Below, piece by piece: positions 35,575 to 45,063 of a stretch of 64,000 nucleotides of DNA. Position 1 is the stretch's first letter. Every line of letters begins with the position of its first letter. Origin of the DNA: Asanoa sp040654855 (GTDB lineage Bacteria > Actinomycetota > Actinomycetes > Mycobacteriales > Micromonosporaceae); contig NZ_JBFAIU010000002.1 of assembly GCF_040654855.1 (NCBI RefSeq), positions 1 through 64,000 of the forward strand, read 5' to 3'. The position numbers were made by a program, and so were the translations under genes. Under the pieces are notes generated by a model, which saw only the letters and a program-made list of their open reading frames with translations, did no database searches and was not told the origin of the DNA.

Positions 35575-36464
35575 TGTCCGGCGTCGCGGTGTTCCGGCCG
35601 CCCGGCGTCACGGCCGGCTTTCACGCCGACGTCGACGACGGCACCGGGCTCGTGCACGCCGGCGAGCAGTGGACGCCGGCCCGGTTCCGGATCGGGCCGC
35701 ACACCCACCCTGTCTGGGAGTTCTACCTGCAGCTGCACGGCGAGAGCCACTGGCAGGCCGGCGGCGAACGGTTCGCGCTGCGACCGGGCCACCTGCTCGG
35801 CGTCGGCCCCGGCGTGTCGCACCACATGCGCGAGGAGTCGGCGCGGCGCCACCACTTCTGCTTCGCGGCCGTCGACCCGGCGCCGGCCCTGGTCCGCCAT
35901 CCCGGGCTCGCTGCGGACTGGCGCGGGCACCCGCCGGTCGTGCACCGGGCCGGCTCCGACGCGCTGGCCGAGACGTTCCGGCAGATCGGCCGGGAGCTGA
36001 CCGCGGTGCGCCGGCATGGCACAACGGGCCTGCTGCTGGCGGTGGACCGCCTGGTGCTCGAGGTGAGCCGCCAGCTCCGCGACACCCACCCGGTGCCGAC
36101 GCTGCCCGGCCATCCGGGGGTCGCGACCGCAAGGCGCCTGCTCGACCGGGACAGCGCGCGGCGGTGGACGCTCGACGAGCTGTCCCGGGCGATCGGGCTC
36201 GCGCCGGGCTATCTCGCCCGGCTGTTCGTCCAGGAGGTCGGGATGACGCCGCACCGCTATCTCAACGAGCGCCGGGTGGAGCGGGCCCGGCACCTGCTCG
36301 CCGACGGCGACCTGCCGGTCACCACCATCGCGTTCGCCGTGGGGTTCGGCTCCGGCCAGCATTTCGCGCGGGTCTTCCGGCAGCTCACCGGACGTACGCC
36401 CCGGGAACACCGGCGGGTCGCCAGGGGTCAGGACCAGGCTTTGGCGTCGCGGAACGGGAAGTGA
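35574..36464 (+). CDS. AraC-family regulator with cupin sensor domain
   Basis: 296 residues from ATG 35574. The N-terminal cupin (GPHTHPVWEFYLQLHGESHW, GERFALRPGHLLGVGPGVSH) has metal-type His residues. The C-terminal AraC double helix-turn-helix is ARRLLDRDSARRWTLDELSR, AIGLAPGYLARLFVQEVGMT, then DLPVTTIAFAVGFGSGQHFA and RVFRQLTGRTPREHR. Likely activates the adjacent hydrolase or PhyH gene in response to a sugar or small ligand. Its last 37 bases overlap the end of the convergent PhyH gene. Confidence 0.92.
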   Translation: MSGVAVFRPPGVTAGFHADVDDGTGLVHAGEQWTPARFRIGPHTHPVWEFYLQLHGESHWQAGGERFALRPGHLLGVGPGVSHHMREESARRHHFCFAAVDPAPALVRHPGLAADWRGHPPVVHRAGSDALAETFRQIGRELTAVRRHGTTGLLLAVDRLVLEVSRQLRDTHPVPTLPGHPGVATARRLLDRDSARRWTLDELSRAIGLAPGYLARLFVQEVGMTPHRYLNERRVERARHLLADGDLPVTTIAFAVGFGSGQHFARVFRQLTGRTPREHRRVARGQDQALASRNGK

Positions 36465-37189
36465 CGCGCGGCGTCGAAGGCGGGCACGGGCTGGTAGCTG
36501 TTGACACCCTTCTCGCCGCGCAGCCAGAAGGCGCTGGGGAAGGGCTGCTCGTCGCCGAGGATCCGGGTCGACGTCGGGATGTAGCGGATGGTCAGCCCGC
36601 AGCGCCGGTCCGGGCTGGTGTTGGCGTTGCTGCCGTGGATGATGTTGGGGTGGTGCACCTCGACGTCACCGGGGTGCAGCACGATGTCGACCGCGTCGGC
36701 CTCGTCGACGTCGACGGCGATCTCCTGCCCCAGGACGTTGGCGACGTCGGTGTTGGCGCGCATCGCCGCGATGTCCCTGGTGTGGCTGCCCGGCACGAGC
36801 CGGACGCAGCCGTTGTCCGGTGTGGAGTGGTCGATCGCCAGCCAGAGCGTCACGACCTCCATCGGCTCCAGCGGCCAGAACGCGCTGTCCTGATGCCACA
36901 GCACCGGCTGGCCGGTGAACGGTGGCTTGCTGATGTAGTGCGAGGCGAACAGCGCGATGTTCGGCCCGACGAACGTCTCGGCGATGTCGAGCAACCGGTC
37001 GTCGCTGATCAGGCGGATCCAAAATGGATCGTCGCGGAGGAACGTGTGACCGAGCTGCTCGGGGCGGACGTCCGGGTGCTGCCGCTCCAGCCAGGCGACG
37101 TGGTCGCTGGCCTCGGCGATCAGGTCGGCGTCGATGGCGTCGCGGAAGATGACGTAGCCGTCGCGGGCGTACGAGGTGGTGATCGACAT
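36428..37189 (-). CDS. Phytanoyl-CoA dioxygenase (PhyH)-family protein, second copy
   Basis: 253 residues from ATG 37189; an in-frame ATG at 37237 is the other option. The opening is TSYARDGYVIFRDAIDADLI. Iron ligands are in PVLWHQDSAFWPLEPMEVVT (HxD) and VEVHHPNIIHGSNANTSPDR (His). The cosubstrate Arg is in RCGLTIRYIPTSTRI. This is a better match to classical PhyH enzymes than the gene at 34122 and only distantly similar to it. It is divergent from an AraC regulator, a common pairing in actinomycete sugar loci where the substrate remains unknown. Confidence 0.9.
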   Translation of the reverse strand: MSITTSYARDGYVIFRDAIDADLIAEASDHVAWLERQHPDVRPEQLGHTFLRDDPFWIRLISDDRLLDIAETFVGPNIALFASHYISKPPFTGQPVLWHQDSAFWPLEPMEVVTLWLAIDHSTPDNGCVRLVPGSHTRDIAAMRANTDVANVLGQEIAVDVDEADAVDIVLHPGDVEVHHPNIIHGSNANTSPDRRCGLTIRYIPTSTRILGDEQPFPSAFWLRGEKGVNSYQPVPAFDAARHFPFRDAKAWS

Positions 37190-37259
37190 GCCTTTCACCG
37201 TGCCACCGCCGTTCGTGACGGGATACGCCGCCGACAACCAGAACTTGTACTGTGTTGAT

Positions 37260-38096
37260 GTGGCGCAGCGGGCGGAGCGGTTCGAGGACCACGCGCTCGG
37301 CCGGCCCTTCCACGCCGCGTTGGTCGACCTGAAGGGCCGGTCCCACCCGCACAGCCACCGCGACTACTTCGAGGTGATGGCGGTGGTCGCAGGCGCGGGC
37401 GAGCAGCTCGTGTCGCATGCCGGCAGGCCGGAGCAGGCCCAGCCGTTGCACCCGGGCGACGTCGTGCTGGTCCGGCCGCGCGACCACCACACGATCGTCG
37501 GACCGCTGCGGTTCTACAACATCGCGTTCCCGGCCACCGGCTGGCGCACCTTCGCCGGCCTGGCCGGGCTCGACCCGCGGTGGGCGACGGGCGCCCTCCC
37601 GCCACTGGCGCACGACGACCGCGGCGCGGAGCTCTGCGCGGCCATTCTGCGGCGGTTCCACGATGGACCTCGGCAGCCGGACCTCGTCCGGTTCTGGTGC
37701 GACGCCGTCGATCTCCTGGTGCCCGCGACACCGCGCCCAGCGCCGCCGCCCGGCATCCCCGACTGGCTGCTGACCGCCACGGCGGCCATGAGCCGGGAAG
37801 ACTACCTGCACGAGGGCATCGCCCGGCTGCGCGCGCTGGCCCATGTCAGCGACGCCCATCTGGCCCGCAGCGTGCGCCGTTACTACGGCACCACGCCCAC
37901 GGAGTTCGTCGCGGACCTGCGGCTGCGGCACGCGGCGACCCTGCTCGCCACGACGACCCGCACGATCTCGGACATCGCGTACGCGTGCGGATTCGCGAGC
38001 GCCTCGTATTTCAGTCGCCAGTTCCACGAGGCACACGGCTCGTCGCCCCGCAGCTTCCGCGACGCGGCTCGGCACGCCTTCGTCCCGCCGGGCTAG
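37260..38096 (+). CDS. AraC-family regulator, second copy
   Basis: About 278 residues if started at GTG 37260; ATG 37188 is in frame but interleaves with the PhyH start and adds a non-conserved 24-residue stretch. The cupin-like sensor reads RSHPHSHRDYFEVMAVVAGA and LHPGDVVLVRPRDHHTIVG. The AraC domain begins MSREDYLHEGIARLRALAHV, SDAHLARSVRRYYGTTPTEF and ends TISDIAYACGFASASYFSRQ, FHEAHGSSPRSFR. No Shine-Dalgarno precedes the GTG, and TACTGT sits about 10 bases before it, so a leaderless message is possible. Probable local regulator of the divergent PhyH gene. Confidence 0.88.
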   Translation: MAQRAERFEDHALGRPFHAALVDLKGRSHPHSHRDYFEVMAVVAGAGEQLVSHAGRPEQAQPLHPGDVVLVRPRDHHTIVGPLRFYNIAFPATGWRTFAGLAGLDPRWATGALPPLAHDDRGAELCAAILRRFHDGPRQPDLVRFWCDAVDLLVPATPRPAPPPGIPDWLLTATAAMSREDYLHEGIARLRALAHVSDAHLARSVRRYYGTTPTEFVADLRLRHAATLLATTTRTISDIAYACGFASASYFSRQFHEAHGSSPRSFRDAARHAFVPPG

Positions 38097-38097
38097 G

Positions 38098-39003
38098 TCA
38101 GCCCTTGATGGCGCCGGCCAGGCCGTTGACGAAGAAGCGCTGCAGCATGACGAACAGCGCGATGATCGGGACCAGGGTGATGATGGATCCCGCGCACAGC
38201 AGCGTCCACTGTGTCGAGTTCTCGCCGATGAAGGCGTACATGCCGACCGACAGCGTCCGCTGCTCCGGGCGGGCCAGGGTGAAGACCAGCGGGATGAAGT
38301 AGCTGTTCCACGCGCTGATCGCGGTGAAGAGACCTACCGTGGCCAGCATCGGGCCCGAGAGCGGCAGCATGATTCGCCAGAAGGTCTGGTGGAAGCTGGC
38401 GCCGTCGACCTTCGCGGCGTCCTCCAACTCGGTGTTGATGGTCTGGAAGAAGCCCATGAACAGGAACGTGCCGAATACGATGCCGCCCGCGGCCTGCACG
38501 ATGATGATCGAGAAGATCGAGTTGAGCAGGCCCAGCTTCTCCATCAGGTCGAAGATCGGGATGATCGTGTAGCCGTGCGGCAGGAACAGCGTCGCCGAAA
38601 TGAGGAACAGGCACAGCCCCCGGCCCGGGAACGGGGCGCGGGCCAGCACGTAGCCGGCCATCGAGGTGACCAGCAGCGTGCCGACGCAGGTGCCGATCGT
38701 GATCAGCAGGGTGTTGATGAAGTAGGTGCCGAACGACGCCTGTTCCCACGCCTGCTGGTAGTTGCCCCACAGCAGCTGCGTGGGCAACGGGTTGAGGCCC
38801 CGGCCGAAGAACTCGTCGGTGTCCTTCAGTGAGCTGCCCAGCGTCCACAGGAACGGGTACATCCACGCGAGGCCGCTGACCAGCAGCGCGACGTGGGTCA
38901 TCAGCATCGCGGCGCGCGGCTTGCGGCGCCGCGGGCGGGCGCGCGTCGGCGCGGGCGCGCCCGGACGGGACAGCGGGGGCACGGGCGTGGTCGCAACGGA
39001 CAT
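38098..39003 (-). CDS. CUT1 sugar ABC transporter permease (MalG-like)
   Basis: 301 residues from ATG 39003. Six membrane helices start with MTHVALLVSGLAWMYPFLW. The ATPase-contact EAA loop is NTELEDAAKVDGASFHQTFW followed by RIMLPLSGP. It ends VMLQRFFVNGLAGAIKG, the typical MalG C-terminus (Q-R-x-F-x-x-G-L-x-x-G-A-x-K-G). Last gene of the leftward GH10-binding protein-permease-permease run, 11 bases after the partner permease. No ATPase gene is nearby; such CUT1 systems share MsiK in actinomycetes. Confidence 0.95.
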   Translation of the reverse strand: MSVATTPVPPLSRPGAPAPTRARPRRRKPRAAMLMTHVALLVSGLAWMYPFLWTLGSSLKDTDEFFGRGLNPLPTQLLWGNYQQAWEQASFGTYFINTLLITIGTCVGTLLVTSMAGYVLARAPFPGRGLCLFLISATLFLPHGYTIIPIFDLMEKLGLLNSIFSIIIVQAAGGIVFGTFLFMGFFQTINTELEDAAKVDGASFHQTFWRIMLPLSGPMLATVGLFTAISAWNSYFIPLVFTLARPEQRTLSVGMYAFIGENSTQWTLLCAGSIITLVPIIALFVMLQRFFVNGLAGAIKG

Positions 39004-39014
39004 GCGGAACCCTT

Positions 39015-39947
39015 CTATTTCGCGGCCCGGCGGCGCGCCAGCGAGCGGATGACCAGGACCTGGACCACGGACAGAGCGATCAGCAGGATCCCGTAGAAGA
39101 AGGACGCCGCCGAGGCGAGGCCGACGTCGGGATCGACGTCGCCCGTACCGCCGAAGGCCAGGTGGTAGATGTAGGTGTTGACGACCTCGGTGGCGAAGAA
39201 GGGACCGCCGTTGGTGAGCACCTGCACCATGTCGAAGACCTGGAACGAGCCGACGAGGGCGAGCAGCAGGATCACCACACCGACCGACCGCAGCATCGGA
39301 ACGGTGACGTAGCGGAACATCGCGACCCGCCCGGCGCCGTCGAGCCGGGCCGCCTCGTACAACTCCTCCGGGATGGTCTGCAGGCCGGCGAGAAAGTAGA
39401 TGAGGTTGTAGCCCAGGGTGTGCCAGATGCCGACCACGATGATGATGCCCATCGCGAACCGCGGGTCGCCCAGCCAGTCGATGTAGCCGCCGATCAGGTG
39501 CAGGTCCAGCAGGAGGTTGTTGATGACGTCGCCGAAGTTGGAGAACAGCAACTGGATGACGACGCCGACCACCGCGGCCGACGTGACCACTGGCAGGAAG
39601 AAGACGGTTCGGTAGAACGACGCGAACTTGAGCTTCTTCTGGTTGAGGACCAGGGCCAGGCCGAGAGCCAGGAAAAGCTGCACGGGTACGACGATGGCGA
39701 CATAGAGGAACGTGTGCTTGACCGCACCCCAGAAGATCGAGTCGCCGATGATCCTGCGGAAGTTGTCGAGGCCCACATACTGGCTCGGGTCCCCGATGCC
39801 GTTCCATTTGTACAGGGTGTAGCCCAGCGATGCCGCGATCGGGTAGACGATGAAGACCAGCAGCAGCGCCATCATCGGCAGCGCGTAGGCGTAGGACCAG
39901 CGGGCCGCCCACATCCGGCCGGCCAGAGACTCGCGGCGCACGTTCAT
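39015..39947 (-). CDS. CUT1 sugar ABC transporter permease (MalF-like)
   Basis: 310 residues from ATG 39947. The opening is WSYAYALPMMALLLVFIVYP with the conserved P-x-x-Y-T/L-Y-K-W-N-G block (LGYTLYKWNGIGDPSQYVGL, DNFRRII). The EAA motif is IPEELYEAARLDGAGRVAMF then RYVTVPMLRS, and NGGPFFATEVVNTYIYHLAF follows. It forms the heterodimeric channel with the MalG-like partner. About 65 bases separate it from the binding-protein gene upstream. Confidence 0.95.
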   Translation of the reverse strand: MNVRRESLAGRMWAARWSYAYALPMMALLLVFIVYPIAASLGYTLYKWNGIGDPSQYVGLDNFRRIIGDSIFWGAVKHTFLYVAIVVPVQLFLALGLALVLNQKKLKFASFYRTVFFLPVVTSAAVVGVVIQLLFSNFGDVINNLLLDLHLIGGYIDWLGDPRFAMGIIIVVGIWHTLGYNLIYFLAGLQTIPEELYEAARLDGAGRVAMFRYVTVPMLRSVGVVILLLALVGSFQVFDMVQVLTNGGPFFATEVVNTYIYHLAFGGTGDVDPDVGLASAASFFYGILLIALSVVQVLVIRSLARRRAAK

Positions 39948-40012
39948 CTCAGCTTTCCTTGTCGTCGTCGGAGCAGGCCGCCGGGCCGGTCGCCCGGCGG
40001 CCTCCCGCTTTG

Positions 40013-41455
40013 TCAGGCCGGCTTGACCGCGTACGGCTTGCGCGGGTCCCAGTCGGCGAACACGAAGTCGGCCATGCTGACCTTCGCACCCGCCTTCGCG
40101 GCCGCCGCGACCCCGTCCTCCTGCGCCTTGTTGAGCCGCCCGTCGAGCTCCGAGAGCGCCCCGGCGACGTCCTTGAGCTGGCTGGTATAGAGGCCGGCGA
40201 GCACGTCGTTGATGTCCGGCTTGACGGCGTCGACCTTGACCTTGGCCAGCTCCGGGTTGCGCAGCGTGGGGTCAGGCCCCGGCAGGTTCGTGGTCGAGGT
40301 CGCCACGTACTGCGCGAACGGCGCGAAGTCGACGAGCGACGGGTCGTTGTTCTCCGGGTACGCCGACAGGCCGAGGCCGGCCTTGACCCAGCGCTGTCCG
40401 GCCTCCTTGCTGTAGAGCCAGTCGAGCCAGGCGAAGGCCGCGTCCGGGTTGGCCGTCTTCGCCGAGATGCCGAACATCCGGGCGCTGCTGCCCTGGCCGT
40501 AGTAGAAGTAACCCTGCGGCGTCGCCGTCGGCGACGGAAGCGTGACCAGGCTGTAGTCGGTGAACTTCGACTCCTTCCAGGCCGCCTGGCTCCACACGCC
40601 GTTGACGATCATGCCGAACTTGCCCTGCGCGAAGAACGCCCGGGCCTGCTCGTCCGAGGCGCTCATGGCGGTCGGGAAGATGAACCCGCGCCTCTTCCAG
40701 TCGAGCAGCAGGCCGATGAAGTCGGCGTAGTTGCGGTCGGTGCTGTAGGTCCACTTGCCGACCCGGTAGTCGAGGTTGTTCGTGCCGCCCACCGCACCGG
40801 CGCCCCGGGTGAAGATCTCCGTCAACCAGGCGAGCGCGCCGCCCTGGGAGTTGCCGAAGCCGAGGCCGAACGACTTGCCACCGGTCTTGTTGGTGATGGC
40901 CTCGGCCGCGCGGGTCACGTCGTCCCAGGTCTTCGGCAGTTGCGGGGTGCCGTCGGCGTTGACCAGGCCGGCCTGCTTGAACAGCCCGTGGTGGCAGTAG
41001 AGCTGCAGGTTGGAGCCGGCACCGGTGAACGGAGCGCTGTAGGTCTTGCCGCCGAAGGTGTTGCCGCCCTCGCCGAACCAACCCGGGCCGAACTTCGACT
41101 TCCACGACTCGTTGGCCCACTTGTCCAGCGGCAGCAGCCAGCCAGAGCTGACCTGCTCCTGGAGGGTCGGCGTACGCGCGATCTGGAACACGTCGGGCGC
41201 CGTGCCGCTGCGGGCGGCGAGCGCGAACAGGTCCGGGTACTTGTCGGTGACCTGGGTGGTCTTCTTGACCGTGTTGCCGCCGTGCGCCGCCTGGAAGAGC
41301 TTGATCTCCTGGTCCATCCAGTCGGCCTGGCTCACCAGCCAGTCCCAGCTGGTGATCTGCGACCCGGCGGCCGCCTTGTCGTCGGAACCGCAGGCGGCCA
41401 GGGCGGGGGTGAAGGCCGCCGCGACGGCTGCCTTGATCAACGTACGTCGTTGCAT
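40013..41455 (-). CDS. Sugar ABC transporter substrate-binding lipoprotein
   Basis: 480 residues from ATG 41455 with AGGAGAAGC upstream. The signal MQRRTLIKAAVAAAFTPALA ends in lipobox LAACG. A family-1 binding-protein fold follows: PDVFQIARTPTLQEQVSSGW, LLPLDKWANESW, then GKTYSAPFTGAGSNLQLYCH and ARAFFAQGKFGMIVNGVW (the usual F-x-x-G-K-A-A-M block). Its substrate is probably a hemicellulose- or mannan-derived oligosaccharide, judged only from the neighbouring hydrolases. It begins 22 bases after the GH10 stop. Confidence 0.95.
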   Translation of the reverse strand: MQRRTLIKAAVAAAFTPALAACGSDDKAAAGSQITSWDWLVSQADWMDQEIKLFQAAHGGNTVKKTTQVTDKYPDLFALAARSGTAPDVFQIARTPTLQEQVSSGWLLPLDKWANESWKSKFGPGWFGEGGNTFGGKTYSAPFTGAGSNLQLYCHHGLFKQAGLVNADGTPQLPKTWDDVTRAAEAITNKTGGKSFGLGFGNSQGGALAWLTEIFTRGAGAVGGTNNLDYRVGKWTYSTDRNYADFIGLLLDWKRRGFIFPTAMSASDEQARAFFAQGKFGMIVNGVWSQAAWKESKFTDYSLVTLPSPTATPQGYFYYGQGSSARMFGISAKTANPDAAFAWLDWLYSKEAGQRWVKAGLGLSAYPENNDPSLVDFAPFAQYVATSTTNLPGPDPTLRNPELAKVKVDAVKPDINDVLAGLYTSQLKDVAGALSELDGRLNKAQEDGVAAAAKAGAKVSMADFVFADWDPRKPYAVKPA

Positions 41456-41477
41456 GGTTGCTTCTCCTGGGACGAGG

Positions 41478-44400
41478 TCAGACACAAGGGGACGAACTGG
41501 CGGTCGCGGTGGCGCTCTGCCCGCCGAGGTGCCACGTCACGGATGACGTGTCGGCGAACGCGACGGCCACCCGACGGGGGCGTTGGAAGGGCAGGAACGC
41601 GACCGGTTGACCGCGGTCGGCGGGCGCCGGGGCGAAGGTGTTGCGGGTACCGATCGGCACCGGCAACCCGAACGCGTTCGGGTTGTTGTAGCCGAAGTAC
41701 GCCGTGTGCGTGCCGTTGTGGTTGTCGACCACGCAGACGTCCCGGGGCACGACCGGGGCGAAGGTGGTCCGGTCGGCGCCGGCCGGTTGCAGGGCGGCGT
41801 CGTCGACGTAGAGGTCGTCGGCCCCGCTGGTGGTGCTGATCCACCACTCGGCGCGGCTGAGCGTCTTGGTCCAGCTGATCGGGATGTCGTTGGCCGAGAC
41901 CTGGGTCCAGCCGCCCGCGCTGACCGCACCGGACGCGAGCGGCACCGAGACCGTCGTGTTGTCGGTGAAGAACAGCTTCGCCTTGATCAGCGCGGTCGTG
42001 GTGGGTGCGCCGTCGGCGAGCCGGATCCACGCCGTGGTCTTGTAGCGGGCGCCGTTGGTCAGCTGGACGCCCTGCGCGGGGCCGGCCCACTCGTAGGTGC
42101 GGTTGGTCGCCCGCAGCGCCTGGCCACCGGTGTGCACCGGTGCGCTGACGGCCCCGGCGGTGCAGGGCGAGAAGCAGTACCAGCCGGAGCCGCCGCTCTC
42201 GACGTCGCCGTTGTCCAGCACGTCGACGCCCTCGGGCGGCGAGGCGTGCACGTTGAAGGCCAGGTCGTCGACCAGCAGGTCGGGGGTTCCGGCGGTGGTG
42301 TCGACCCACCACTCGGCGCGGGAGAACGAGCCGGTGAACGAGACCGGGATGTTGTTGCCCCGGATCTGCGTCCACCCGGTGTCGCTCACTGGGGCCGTGC
42401 CGAACGGGATCGTCACCTGGCCGGTCGAGGTCCACACCTTGAGCCGGATCTCCGCGGTCGCGGTGCCCGGTGTCGCCAGCCGGACCCACGCCGAGGCGTC
42501 GTAGCGCCCGTCGAGGCCCACCGTCACGCCCTGCGCCGGGCCGACCCAGTTGGCCGACCGGCCGGTCACCTTCAACGCGCCCGACCCGCCGTGCACCGGG
42601 CTGCTCACCACGGAGAGCCCGCCGCAGCCGCCCAGGCAGTACCACCCGCTGGTGTTGCCGCCCTCGACGTCGCCGTTGGCGAGCGTGTTGGTGTTGCCCG
42701 GCAGCTTCGGCGTGACGAACGGTGGTGCCACCGGAGGCGGCGCCGTGCCGACGGTCGGGGTCAGCGACACCTCGTCGAAGGTGCACGTGCGGCCACCCGG
42801 CACGGGGTTCTGCCAGAGGAACACCTCGGCCCAGCCGGTGCCGGGCGGCGCGGTGAAGGCGGCGACCTGCTGGGTGTAGGCGGTCTCGTCGCGATAGTTC
42901 AGCGTGTGCTGGAAGCTGGTCGTGCCGGGTGCCGGCCCGCCGCGGACGCCCACGTAACACTGGTTGCCGGCCCCGCTGGAGCGACCCCAGCCGGCGAGCG
43001 TGTAGTTGGTGCCGCCGGTCAGGCCGAGCACCGGCTGGCGCAAACCGCTGCCGCTGGCTGCGGTGGCCGCGGTCCGCACGGCCCCCGTCCCGGCGACCGC
43101 GTCGGTCACCGCGGCGGTCCCGAGTGCCAGCGGCGTCCAGCCGTTGGTGCCGTGTGCGAAGCCGCCCGCGACGATCATGTTGCCGAGGCCGGCGCGCACG
43201 GCGGTGCCGACGCCGTCGGCGACCACCTTGACCGAGGCGCCGGCGGTCGTCGGCATGTCCACCTCGACCTGCTTGGCGACGCCGTCGACGGTCACGGTCA
43301 CCAGGTAGTCGCCCTGGAAGCCGCGGACGGTGTAGCGGCCGTCGGTCGAGGTCGTGCCCGACGCGTTGGTCCACCACTGCTTGAAGACAAGGTCGCGCAG
43401 GGCGAGCAGGTTCGGCTTCGGGGTCCAGTCCGGCCGGTAGAACGCCACCAGCGGGTTCCAGATGTTGGGCTCCCAGAAGCCGAAGCTGCTCACGCCGGTG
43501 ATGGCGGGTTGGCTGAAGGCCATGGTGAGGAAGTCGCGGGTGTAGTCGGCCTGCAGCTGCTCGTCGTCGGTCGCCACGTCGAACTCGGTGATCTCCAGCG
43601 GCAGGCCGAGGTCGCTGTACTGGTCGAACAGCGCGGGCAGCTCGGCGGGCGGGGTGAGTTGGAGCCCGCTGAAGTGGCCCTGGATGCCGAGCACGTCGAC
43701 GGGGGCGCCCTGCGCCAGGAGGTCGGCGAGCAGGTCGTGGATGTACCGCTGCTTGCGCAGGTTCCACCCGTTGTCCTCGACGAGGTCGTACTCGTTGAGG
43801 TAGAGCAGCGCGTCCGGGTCGGCCTGCCGGGCCAGCTCGAACCAGCGGCCGATCTCGGCCGAGCCGAGGATGTCGGTGACGTTGTGCTCCGAGTAGGGCT
43901 CGTTGACCACGTCCCACTCGTCGGCGATGCCTTGCAGCGCGCTGACCTCGTCGGTGACGTGCGCGTCGATCCGGGCCCGCAGCGCCGCCGGGTCGCCGGC
44001 CAGGGTGCGCACGTCGGGCGGCATGAGGCCCCACGAGCCCCAGACCAGGTTGTGCCCGTGCACGGTGTGTCCCTGCTCCTTGAGCCACTCCAGCGCCGGC
44101 AGCGTCTCCCGGGTCCGATGCGCCGTGTCCTCCCAGTAGTTCCACTTCAGGTCGTTGCCGAGCGCGACGGAGTTGAAGTCGGTAGCGACGACGTCGCGGT
44201 ACTTGTCGCCGTCCGGCGAGTCCGAGACCAGCCACGGCGCGGCCGCGGCGGTGCCGAAGTCGAAGTCGTGGTCCTGCATCGCGACCTTGACGTCGGCGCC
44301 CGGCACCGGGTGGCCGGCCGGGTCGACCACGTCGACCTTCAGGTCGCCCTTGCGGTACTGGTCGATCCGGGCCGCGGCGCCGGCCCGCCAGGCCGCGTCG

Positions 44401-45038
44401 CTCTCCCGGCCGGCGTACGTCACGGCGGGGTAGCCCGGCGGGTCGCCCTGGCCGTAGTCGAGCACGGAGACGCCGGCGATCTGGAGCACCTGGGGCCCGT
44501 AGCCCAACCAGAACTGGAAATGGGCGTCACCCGGTGCGTAGTTCTCGGCAATCCGGAACGGAAACTGGAACCGCTGCCACTGCGTGCCGATCTTCAGCGG
44601 CGCGTTGGCCGACTTGGTGTAGCTGCCGCCGTCCCGCTCGAAGATGAAGGTCGCCTGTCCGGAGCCGCTGCCGGCGACCGGTGCGATGCTGCGCGCCCAG
44701 AAGGTCGCGAGCGCCGCGTCGCCCTGCTGCACCGCGCCGCCGATCTCGGCGCCCAGGGCGATCTCGTATTCGCCGTCGAGGCCGGTGCTGGTCGGCGCGG
44801 TCGTGGTGGTGATCTGGAGCGCTTCGGCGAAGTCGGTGTGGCTGACCGGCAGGATCTCGACCCGCGGCGCGGGGTCGCCCTTGAACTGGTTGAAGGCGGT
44901 CAGCGGGTGCGCCGGCATGACTTCCACCGGCGCCGCGGCGCGGGCCGGGTCGGCGAACCCCACGAGGGCCGTGCTCAGCAGCGTGCTGGCCGCGACGACG
45001 CGGAGGAGCCTTCGCTTCCGGGGACGGAGCAGTGTCAT
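41478..45038 (-). CDS. Secreted multimodular GH10 enzyme (xylanase-type)
   Basis: 1,186 residues from ATG 45038. Signal peptide RPRKRRLLRVVAASTLLSTA with an ARA-AA site; CBM4/9-like N-domain about 50-200; short Ig-like linker; GH10 barrel about 215-550. Catalytic Glu residues are in DEWDVVNEPYSEH (about 374) and LPLEITEFDVATDD (about 482); WNPLVAFYRPDWTPKP closes the barrel. Three beta-sandwich modules then follow; the last two are similar to each other (TLANGDVEGGNTSGWYCLGG / VLDNGDVESGGSGWYCFSP, both with SRAEWW). A C-terminal domain RDVCVVDNHNGTHTAYFGYN ends at SSSPCV. GH10 with CBM4/9-like modules normally cleaves xylan outside the cell. First gene of the transporter operon. Confidence 0.93.
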   Translation of the reverse strand: MTLLRPRKRRLLRVVAASTLLSTALVGFADPARAAAPVEVMPAHPLTAFNQFKGDPAPRVEILPVSHTDFAEALQITTTTAPTSTGLDGEYEIALGAEIGGAVQQGDAALATFWARSIAPVAGSGSGQATFIFERDGGSYTKSANAPLKIGTQWQRFQFPFRIAENYAPGDAHFQFWLGYGPQVLQIAGVSVLDYGQGDPPGYPAVTYAGRESDAAWRAGAAARIDQYRKGDLKVDVVDPAGHPVPGADVKVAMQDHDFDFGTAAAAPWLVSDSPDGDKYRDVVATDFNSVALGNDLKWNYWEDTAHRTRETLPALEWLKEQGHTVHGHNLVWGSWGLMPPDVRTLAGDPAALRARIDAHVTDEVSALQGIADEWDVVNEPYSEHNVTDILGSAEIGRWFELARQADPDALLYLNEYDLVEDNGWNLRKQRYIHDLLADLLAQGAPVDVLGIQGHFSGLQLTPPAELPALFDQYSDLGLPLEITEFDVATDDEQLQADYTRDFLTMAFSQPAITGVSSFGFWEPNIWNPLVAFYRPDWTPKPNLLALRDLVFKQWWTNASGTTSTDGRYTVRGFQGDYLVTVTVDGVAKQVEVDMPTTAGASVKVVADGVGTAVRAGLGNMIVAGGFAHGTNGWTPLALGTAAVTDAVAGTGAVRTAATAASGSGLRQPVLGLTGGTNYTLAGWGRSSGAGNQCYVGVRGGPAPGTTSFQHTLNYRDETAYTQQVAAFTAPPGTGWAEVFLWQNPVPGGRTCTFDEVSLTPTVGTAPPPVAPPFVTPKLPGNTNTLANGDVEGGNTSGWYCLGGCGGLSVVSSPVHGGSGALKVTGRSANWVGPAQGVTVGLDGRYDASAWVRLATPGTATAEIRLKVWTSTGQVTIPFGTAPVSDTGWTQIRGNNIPVSFTGSFSRAEWWVDTTAGTPDLLVDDLAFNVHASPPEGVDVLDNGDVESGGSGWYCFSPCTAGAVSAPVHTGGQALRATNRTYEWAGPAQGVQLTNGARYKTTAWIRLADGAPTTTALIKAKLFFTDNTTVSVPLASGAVSAGGWTQVSANDIPISWTKTLSRAEWWISTTSGADDLYVDDAALQPAGADRTTFAPVVPRDVCVVDNHNGTHTAYFGYNNPNAFGLPVPIGTRNTFAPAPADRGQPVAFLPFQRPRRVAVAFADTSSVTWHLGGQSATATASSSPCV

Positions 45039-45063
45039 GAGCGATGCCTTTCCGGGGGGACGG

